This document shows, piece after piece, positions 44,447 to 50,856 of a stretch of 64,000 bases of DNA. Location of the stretch: contig NZ_JAPEHW010000003.1 in the NCBI RefSeq assembly GCF_028875915.1, positions 62,001 through 126,000 on the forward strand. Reading direction: 5' to 3'. This DNA is from Pseudoalteromonas sp. G4 (GTDB lineage: Bacteria > Pseudomonadota > Gammaproteobacteria > Enterobacterales > Alteromonadaceae). Positions within the stretch are counted from its first letter, which is position 1; each line of letters begins with the position of its first letter. Below the pieces are notes generated by a model. The model did no database searches and was not told the DNA's origin. It saw nothing but the letters and a program-made list of their open reading frames with translations. The position numbers were made by a program, and so were the translations under genes.

Positions 44447-44908
44447 ATGGAAATTAATGTTTCAACAGAAGTAAATTGCGCCAAAGAAAAAGTGTGGCAA
44501 GCAATCACAGACATAGCTAACTGTAAAAATATGATTTCCGCGATTATCGATTTAGCCGTGATTGAAAAACCAGAGACAGGGTTAGTTGGTTTAAAGTGGA
44601 GCGAAACACGCGAGATGTTTGGTAAAGAAGCAAGTGAAACCATGTGGATAACCGAAGCAGTAGAAGGCCAATATTATTGCACTCGCGCCGAAAACTGTGG
44701 TGCGGTATACCTGACTAAAATGGCTGTTGCCGAAGACAATGGCAAAACAATTCTCTCCATGTCTTTTTCTAGTGAGTCGATGTCATTTATTGGCAAAGTG
44801 TTTTCAGCATTAATGGGGCTATTGATGAAAAAATCGTTAGTAAAAATGCTCGAGAAAGACTTACAAGATATTAAGAGCCACCTAGAGCATGATAAAAAAG
44901 GTGCATAA
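44447..44908 (+). CDS. SRPBCC-family protein (153 aa)
   Basis: A START/Bet v1-like protein: VSTEVNCAKEKVWQAITDIANCKNMI, an EKPETGLVGLKWSETREMFG strand and a long C-terminal helix (KSLVKMLEKDLQDIKSHLE). Such proteins bind hydrophobic ligands; none is suggested here. Its stop codon lies inside the loop of the terminator hairpin. Confidence 0.8.
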   Translation: MEINVSTEVNCAKEKVWQAITDIANCKNMISAIIDLAVIEKPETGLVGLKWSETREMFGKEASETMWITEAVEGQYYCTRAENCGAVYLTKMAVAEDNGKTILSMSFSSESMSFIGKVFSALMGLLMKKSLVKMLEKDLQDIKSHLEHDKKGA

Positions 44909-44918
44909 ATGCACCTTT
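44897..44918 (+). terminator. Terminator overlapping the SRPBCC stop codon
   Basis: A 9-bp stem AAAGGTGCA / TGCACCTTT whose 4-base loop TAAA contains the stop codon, followed by GGTTTTT. Confidence 0.75.
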
Positions 44919-44934
44919 GGTTTTTCGAAATGAT

Positions 44935-45198
44935 AGAGCGAAATGTACTCTATAGTTTAAAGTATGTTCAAACCTAGTCGTTTTAATCGAGGCGACGAGT
45001 TGCAGACCTAGTGGACTAAGTCAAAAATCGTCAACAAAGATAAAAGCGACTAGGCTTGAACCCTTTGGGCAGCGCCTCTATGGGTTTATTACTGCGTTAT
45101 CGCTAGAATTATTTGGAGAACCAAACTTCACTAGCTCTGCCTTGTACTAAACCCATACTTGCAGCTGCATAGTTAAACAATAGAGTTCATTTCGCTCT
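44935..45198. mobile_element. MITE-like element, 264 bp, imperfect 26-bp terminal inverted repeats
   Basis: Both ends begin AGAGCGAAATG when read inward, and 24 of the first 26 bases match between the two ends. A second, internal inverted pair GTTCAAACCTAGTCG (44966-44980) and CGACTAGGCTTGAAC (45047-45061) matches at 14 of 15 positions. There is no ORF. The right end stops at base 45198, the last base of the TAA stop codon of the TonB receptor gene. No target duplication could be identified. This looks like a non-autonomous transposon remnant. Confidence 0.65.
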
Positions 45199-47720
45199 TA
45201 TTCGAATCGGTAGCGAACATTCACGCCTATCGTTCTAGGTTTTAATGTCACTACGCGGCCAGGGTCTGAACTTACATCGCTATAACGGCCGCCGCTGTAA
45301 CTTACACGCGGTTTTTCTTGGCTTACGATGGTGTCTTCGTCGAACAAGTTGCGAATAAACACGCTAATATCCCAATTTTTGTAACTAAAACCACTCGCAA
45401 GAGTGGTCATAGCATAGGCATCACCAGTAGCTGCAGCGATTACTTCTGGTGAATCGTCTTCGCTCACGTAATCACGGATATAATCGCCAGTGTAGTTCCA
45501 ATCTAGTCGCACATAAGCGTCTTGTTCAAATACTTCAGTGTAGTAGCTAACAGCTAATGCAAAACGCTCATCTGATACGCCTAACATCGCATCGCCCACA
45601 TTAATATTTTGCCCAAGTGCTGCATCAGAAAGCTCAGTTACTTGATGATCAAGCAAGGTTGCTGATGCTGTGAATTCTAAGTCACTTGTAGCCTGCCAAA
45701 GTGCACTGACTTCAAGGCCATTAATCTCAGCTGTACCGGCATTAATATTAAAGTCAAACGAAGTAACAGGATCAGTTAAACCAAACTGAATATCTTGCCA
45801 ATCAATTTGATACGCCGACATATCAAGCGTTAGTGCGCGGTTGAATAATTGGCTCTTTAAGCCAAGCTCGCTCGACACTAAACTATCAGAATCAAACGTT
45901 TGCGGTACCGTTAAACTACCATCACGAATTGGAAATGCGCGGTTTACGCCACCAATACGGTAGCCTTCGGCAATCGTTGCGTAGACAAGCGTATCCCCAA
46001 AATCGTAGGAGGTATTAAACATAAATGAAGCGTCGTCTTCTTGCTGTAAAAAGCGGGCTTCTGTGTGGTAATTGCTGGCAACGTTGTCGGCAATAATTTG
46101 ATGATACTGGTTTTCGCTAATTAAGCCGTTTTGGTAATCGTCTTTTGCAAGAGATACATAAGTACCGCCAAAAATACCACCTTGTTGATAGTTATTGCTT
46201 ACTTCAACATCAAAAAAGCGACTGCCCACACTGATTTGCCACGCGTCCGTTACTGAGTATGTAAGATTAAGATAAGCGGCACTTTCTTCAATGACTTCTT
46301 CCCTGTCAGAGTAAAACCACAGATCGGTGCCGATAATGCCAAACTCGTTTGGATTATCTAGCGCAGCTTGCTCATAGTTAGTGCTAAAGCCAAAAGGTAC
46401 AAACGACGAATAAGCAGACTCTAACCCTTCGTACACCTCGCGTTGTTGCCATAAGTTGTCGCGCTTGGCATAAATCGCACCTGCAACCCACTTAAGCTTG
46501 TCGTCAAATGCACTGCCGACAAAGCGTAACTCATGACTTGTGCTTTTATAGTCAATCGGGCGAATACGCACTGACGATAGAGGCTGGCCCGACTCATCCA
46601 CGTGGCTGTCTAGGTTGTAATCAAACTTTGAAGAGAAATCACCGACCCACCAGTCAATACCATGGCGCTCGCGCGACACATCACTAATGCGCTGATAATC
46701 ACGCTTACTTAAACTTGAGATCCAGCTAATTTCGGCAAAGTCCGCATCATAGGTAGCGGTAAAATTTAAAATCGTGTTGTCATCTTGGTAGGCTTCTTTG
46801 TCGCGCACAGCTGCTTTGTAGCTGCCATAGCCAGCGCCATTATTACCTTTGCTAATTAAATTTGGGTTCCAGTTAGCTAAACCATCTACCTCAACATTAT
46901 GTATTGCCGCCATAAAATCTAAGGTGAGATTGTCGCTTGCATCCCAACGTAAACTAACGCGACCGCCTACGGTGTTTTCGTCGTTGTAATTTTCTTCGCC
47001 GGTGTTTGGGTCAATAATTTCATAGTCACCGGTGTGAATGTAGCCAAGGTTATCAATCCAACCGTCTAAGTCTTTGCGATAAGCAACAACTCTCAGTGCT
47101 GCATCATCACTTAACGGAGTGTTAAACATCAGCGATTGCTTGTTACCTAAGCCGCCGTTTTTAGTTTGCTCAAGTCCTGCTTCAAACCAATAATCAATGC
47201 CGCTGGTGTCCGCTTTATTGGTGATATATCGCAGTGCTCCACCCATGGCGCTACCACCATAAAGCGTACCTTGTGGCCCGCGTAACACTTCGACACGTTG
47301 CACATCAATCAGGTCAATATCTGGGTTACGACCGTTTTGCGATAAATTAATTTCATCCAAATAAACCGACACTGTTGGCATTTGAAAACGGTTACTTGGA
47401 AAGTTAACACCACGAATAATAATATCTTGGGTACCTGGGGCTGCTGATTCAGAAAAGTTTAAGCCAGGTACCGTGCGAATAAAGTCGGCAAAGTTAGTTG
47501 CACCAAGTTGCTCTAGTGATTCACCACTTACCGCACTCACAGACATGCCAGTGTCTTCAATTGACGTTGCGCGGCGTGATGCGGTGATTTGAATACTTTC
47601 CATTTCTTTTGTGGCTTGATCGTTACTGGCAGCCTGTACGTTTGGCGATATAAAAAGGCCTGATAATACCGCCAGCGATACCGATGAAAGCGAGGCAGTT
47701 AAATGCGTTAGATGTTTCAT
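45198..47720 (-). CDS. TonB-dependent receptor (840 aa)
   Basis: Outer-membrane active transporter. The start at 47720 (MKHLTHLTASLSSVSLAVL) has AAGGG upstream and gives a signal peptide ending VQAAS; the frame stays open further upstream by chance. Plug motifs: ESIQITASRRATSIEDTGMSVSA, GTQDIIIRGVN, VEVLRGPQGTLYGGSAMGGALRYIT. The barrel ends RYRFE, one residue beyond the usual aromatic end, exactly where the MITE-like element abuts. The substrate is unknown; near an ARG box and IadA-like gene, small peptides are possible. Confidence 0.93.
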   Translation of the reverse strand: MKHLTHLTASLSSVSLAVLSGLFISPNVQAASNDQATKEMESIQITASRRATSIEDTGMSVSAVSGESLEQLGATNFADFIRTVPGLNFSESAAPGTQDIIIRGVNFPSNRFQMPTVSVYLDEINLSQNGRNPDIDLIDVQRVEVLRGPQGTLYGGSAMGGALRYITNKADTSGIDYWFEAGLEQTKNGGLGNKQSLMFNTPLSDDAALRVVAYRKDLDGWIDNLGYIHTGDYEIIDPNTGEENYNDENTVGGRVSLRWDASDNLTLDFMAAIHNVEVDGLANWNPNLISKGNNGAGYGSYKAAVRDKEAYQDDNTILNFTATYDADFAEISWISSLSKRDYQRISDVSRERHGIDWWVGDFSSKFDYNLDSHVDESGQPLSSVRIRPIDYKSTSHELRFVGSAFDDKLKWVAGAIYAKRDNLWQQREVYEGLESAYSSFVPFGFSTNYEQAALDNPNEFGIIGTDLWFYSDREEVIEESAAYLNLTYSVTDAWQISVGSRFFDVEVSNNYQQGGIFGGTYVSLAKDDYQNGLISENQYHQIIADNVASNYHTEARFLQQEDDASFMFNTSYDFGDTLVYATIAEGYRIGGVNRAFPIRDGSLTVPQTFDSDSLVSSELGLKSQLFNRALTLDMSAYQIDWQDIQFGLTDPVTSFDFNINAGTAEINGLEVSALWQATSDLEFTASATLLDHQVTELSDAALGQNINVGDAMLGVSDERFALAVSYYTEVFEQDAYVRLDWNYTGDYIRDYVSEDDSPEVIAAATGDAYAMTTLASGFSYKNWDISVFIRNLFDEDTIVSQEKPRVSYSGGRYSDVSSDPGRVVTLKPRTIGVNVRYRFE

Positions 47721-48173
47721 GTTTTCCCTTAATAGAATGATGTTTAATTGCGTGGCAAAGTCATTTTTTATAATTAACGGCGACCTTGGCACAGGCCATC
47801 TCCATGGCAGTTCAATTCCTGGGCTTAAATTACGGGGCCGCAGGCAATAAAACAGCATCATTCAGCGCATAGCAAGCGCCTAAAAAAGGAACAATCGACC
47901 ACTTTGCGTAGCCAACTTTTAAACATGAATTTTTATTCAAAAGCACTCATTTAAAAACAATAAAATCATTTTAAATCAGAAAGATAAAACACAAATAGTT
48001 ATGCAATCAGAAATAATTATTTTGCTAAAACAACGTGAAGAAAATTAAAGTTAGGCGAAATAAGCAAAAAGGCTTAAAGCTTAGCGTTTCAAAAGGCGTT
48101 TTCAGCCAATTTCTGTTAACTTAAAGTGTAGAAATCAAACCAGTATTTTGACTTTGCATAAACAATAGAAATG
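47721..48173. other. Leader and upstream region of the 840-aa TonB receptor
   Basis: Between receptor start and the end of the amidohydrolase gene. It contains an ARG-box match at 47924-47941. A GCCAT-GGAG-ATGGC hairpin in the presumed 5' leader (minus strand, near 47800) hints at RNA structure but fits no riboswitch I recognise. A further AAATAATTATTT palindrome lies near 48011. Confidence 0.45.
47924..47941 (-). promoter_or_regulatory. ARG-box-like site (ArgR operator)
   Basis: The core TGAATTTTTATTCA matches the 14-base centre of the E. coli ARG box (TGAAT-WWWW-ATTCA) without error; one outer flanking base differs. It lies about 200 bp before the receptor start at 47720. A second adjacent box, usual in E. 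coli, was not found. An ArgR-family gene is at 34485. Confidence 0.55.
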
Positions 48174-48200
48174 AAAAAGGGTTAGCTGTCGCTAACCCTT
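48174..48200 (-). terminator. Terminator of the receptor-transporter-amidohydrolase operon
   Basis: A 10-bp stem AAGGGTTAGC / GCTAACCCTT with loop TGTC and a T run on the minus strand, 37 bp after the amidohydrolase stop. The stem equals that at 31908-31937. Confidence 0.85.
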
Positions 48201-48236
48201 GGGCTTATATCATCAAGTTGATTTATTAACCTGAAT

Positions 48237-49412
48237 TCAGTTTGCGCTATTAAAAAATCCATTGGCAACAATTTGGCTGTCTTCAATCATTTTCTTGCCA
48301 TTGCACCATACGCTGTGCACGGTTAAATCTGATTGACGAAGCAGCACCACATCGGCATCCCCATTTTGTTTAAGCTCGCCCTTATTTAGACCAAGAATGC
48401 GCGCGGGGTTTATCGTAATCGCACTTAATGCCTTTTCAATCGGCACATTAAATTGTTTTACCGCCTGCTGAAATGAACTTAGCAATGACAGCTCAGTACC
48501 CACTTCAAAACCGACTAATTCATTTTGCTCATTATAAATTGGTAAACTCGCGTGACCGTCTGAACTCATGGTGAGCTGCGCAACATTCACCCCTTTATCT
48601 AAGCAATACGCAAGGGCTTCGGCCGCGGCAAGCTCACCATTAGCCAAATCGTATTCGGTCGTGCTGGTAGTAAAATCGATGGTGCCACCTGCTCGGCAAA
48701 ATTCAATGCCCGTAGTTAATAGCTCGGCGTTACGGTTCATATGTGTTGGGTAAAACTGACTAATTGGTATGTCTGTGTTATTGGCCACATCATGAAGCAA
48801 ATTAACATGCGCTTTGCCTGAGCCAACATGAATCGATACGGTGCCGCGTTTACCACTTAAAAGGCCTGCGGTTCTGGCTTCGGCGGCAACTTCAGCGAGT
48901 TGCTGCGTAGTAATTTGGCGACCGCGATGATCGCTAATGGCCACTTCACCCAAACCAATCACTTCATCCACATACATAATGTCGTGGCTAATGCTTTCGC
49001 CCAGCGTTTTTGCGGGTAAATGATACGACCCCGTATGACAAAAAGCGTTTAAACCTTCTTGCTTTAACCCTTTTGCTTTGGCGATTAAGTCGCTGTGAGT
49101 TCGGCTAACATCATCGGTACCAAGCGCACCAACCACTGTGGTAATACCTGCAATAGTGGCATCCGTTAAGTTCATTTCTGGTGTGCGGCTGGCAAAACCC
49201 GCTTCGCCACCGCCGCCACTAATGTGCACCAGTGAATCAACAAAGCCAGGCGCTACAATTAAGTCGCTGCCATCAATCAGCTCACATGCAACATTGGTAT
49301 CGAGGTTAATGTCAGCTTCGATTGCAATAATTTTTGTGCCTGCAATAAGCACGTCTTGTTTGCCGAGTCTTTTAGGGGAATAACACTCGGCCTGCTTAAT
49401 TAGAGTTAACAT
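48237..49412 (-). CDS. Isoaspartyl dipeptidase (IadA)-like amidohydrolase with altered metal site
   Basis: A 391-residue protein aligning with E. coli IadA along its length: GGGGEAGFASRTPEM, ITTVVGALGTDDVSRT, YPTHMNRN and TMSSDGHAS. IadA cleaves beta-aspartyl dipeptides with a two-metal centre. Here the HxH pair is LVH (DSLVHISGGGG), and the bridging lysine of GVKCAISDHR is glutamate (GEVAISDHR). His in IHVGSGK, His in PTHMNRN and Asp in SSDG remain. Activity may thus be changed or rely on one metal. Six bases separate it from the transporter gene upstream, forming one transcription unit. Confidence 0.82.
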   Translation of the reverse strand: MLTLIKQAECYSPKRLGKQDVLIAGTKIIAIEADINLDTNVACELIDGSDLIVAPGFVDSLVHISGGGGEAGFASRTPEMNLTDATIAGITTVVGALGTDDVSRTHSDLIAKAKGLKQEGLNAFCHTGSYHLPAKTLGESISHDIMYVDEVIGLGEVAISDHRGRQITTQQLAEVAAEARTAGLLSGKRGTVSIHVGSGKAHVNLLHDVANNTDIPISQFYPTHMNRNAELLTTGIEFCRAGGTIDFTTSTTEYDLANGELAAAEALAYCLDKGVNVAQLTMSSDGHASLPIYNEQNELVGFEVGTELSLLSSFQQAVKQFNVPIEKALSAITINPARILGLNKGELKQNGDADVVLLRQSDLTVHSVWCNGKKMIEDSQIVANGFFNSAN

Positions 49413-49418
49413 AATGTT

Positions 49419-50819
49419 TTATTGATAATTTATAAGATGCGCAACAATGACCACTGCGCTTGCTAAAGAGAATAAAAACAACATAAAGCGCCAAATGAAT
49501 TGCGCCCATTCGTTCCATGAAAGTTTTACAACGCCTAAACAGCCAATCAAACTCGCTGACGTTGGGATAATTATATTCGTTAGGCCATCACCTAGCTGAA
49601 ATGCCAGCACCGCTGTTTGACGCGATACGCCAATTAAGTCAGCAAGTGGTGCCATAATTGGCATCGTAATCGCGGCTTGACCTGAACCAGATGAGACAAA
49701 AAAGTTAAACACTGATTGGAATAAATACATAAACCAAGCAGCTATCACATCGGGCACATGCGAGATAAACGACGCCGCATAATAAAGTAGCGTATTGAGT
49801 AACGAATACTCGGCCAAATCACCACCGCCTAGCAATAGCACTAAGCCTTTTGCAAGGCCAACTAATAGTGCAGCTGGCAGTAGTTCGGCACTGCCATGTT
49901 TAAACGCAGCCACTGACTCTTCAATACTCTGCCTGTTGCCAAGCTTGGCAATAATCGCCACAACTAAACCCAAAACAAAAAACTGGGTAGCAAGTTCAGG
50001 AATGTAATAGCCTTTTGCCGTAACGCCATAAATCACCCAAACAATCACCGCTAAAAAGCTAACTAACAGCAGTTTGTCGGTATGAGTGAGCTTCGTTTCT
50101 GCAGTATTTTCAGGCAGTTGTTCAATATTGCGAATGCTCGATGCGTAACGCACAGTAAATACCATGCCAACAAAAATAAACAATGCCGCAATGGCAGTAC
50201 GCAACTCTGCACCTGAAAATACAGGTAAGCCTGCAATACTTTGCGCAATGGCAATACTAAACGGGTTCATAGGTGATGCCGCAAAACCAATTTGCGTTGC
50301 CACATACGTCACCAGCACAGTTACTTGCGCGTTATAACCAAGCTTTTTCATGATCGGAAAGAGCACAATACAAAATGCAATGGCCTCTTCACCCATACCA
50401 AAAATAGCGCCGCCTAACGCAAAGGTGATAAACAAACTAGGTATAAACAGCCAATCAATACGCGTAGTCGAGCTAATTAGCGCCATAATGCCGTTATCAA
50501 TGGCTTTGGTATGCATCAGCACACCAAATGCACCACCAGTAATTAAAATAAACGCAATTACGCCAATTGCTGCGCCATTTCTATCACCGCTGACTAGGCC
50601 TTCAAACAGAATATTAAGTAAGCCTGCATCGCCGTTTGTTGCAAACAGCGCCGCGGGCTGAGGGCTTACCGCTTGGCTAAATTGCGCCAGCGATACGGTA
50701 GCACCTTGGCTGATACCGTCGAATTTTCCCGGCAATACAAAGAAAGACACGAGATAGCAAAGCCCTGCGATCATTAACAAAATAACGAACGCATCAGGCA
50801 TTTTAAATTGTTGTTTCAT
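49419..50819 (-). CDS. YfcC/ArcD/DcuC-type membrane transporter
   Basis: A 466-residue protein with about 12 helices of the YfcC family (related to basic amino-acid antiporters and C4-dicarboxylate carriers). Motifs: GGAFGVLMHTKAIDNGI, FALGGAIFGMGEEAIAFCIVLFPIM, and FVSSGSGQAAITMPIMAPLADLIG near the C-terminus. The ATG at 50819 is preferred, as the upstream ATG at 50849 lies inside a terminator hairpin. Likely cargo, by context with an IadA-like enzyme, is an isodipeptide or its amino acids. Confidence 0.85.
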   Translation of the reverse strand: MKQQFKMPDAFVILLMIAGLCYLVSFFVLPGKFDGISQGATVSLAQFSQAVSPQPAALFATNGDAGLLNILFEGLVSGDRNGAAIGVIAFILITGGAFGVLMHTKAIDNGIMALISSTTRIDWLFIPSLFITFALGGAIFGMGEEAIAFCIVLFPIMKKLGYNAQVTVLVTYVATQIGFAASPMNPFSIAIAQSIAGLPVFSGAELRTAIAALFIFVGMVFTVRYASSIRNIEQLPENTAETKLTHTDKLLLVSFLAVIVWVIYGVTAKGYYIPELATQFFVLGLVVAIIAKLGNRQSIEESVAAFKHGSAELLPAALLVGLAKGLVLLLGGGDLAEYSLLNTLLYYAASFISHVPDVIAAWFMYLFQSVFNFFVSSGSGQAAITMPIMAPLADLIGVSRQTAVLAFQLGDGLTNIIIPTSASLIGCLGVVKLSWNEWAQFIWRFMLFLFSLASAVVIVAHLINYQ

Positions 50820-50831
50820 GTGTGTTTTAAA

Positions 50832-50851
50832 AAGTGGGGTTGCCCCCACTT
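50832..50851 (-). terminator. Terminator between TonB receptor and transporter genes
   Basis: An 8-bp stem AAGTGGGG / CCCCACTT with a 4-base loop and TTTTT on the minus strand, placed between the receptor stop and the transporter start. Partial read-through would give much receptor and less transporter and amidohydrolase. Confidence 0.75.
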
Positions 50852-50856
50852 GCCCA

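Noticed and set aside
47721..47861. N-terminal extension of the TonB receptor by 47 residues
   Set aside because: The signal peptide begins at 47720 with a good ribosome binding site; the upstream part is proline- and tryptophan-rich sequence that would mask it.
47740..47880. Known riboswitch in the leader of the 840-aa TonB receptor
   Set aside because: A GCCAT/ATGGC hairpin is present, but none of the conserved cores I know (c-di-GMP, TPP, glycine, lysine, cobalamin, guanidine) can be matched.
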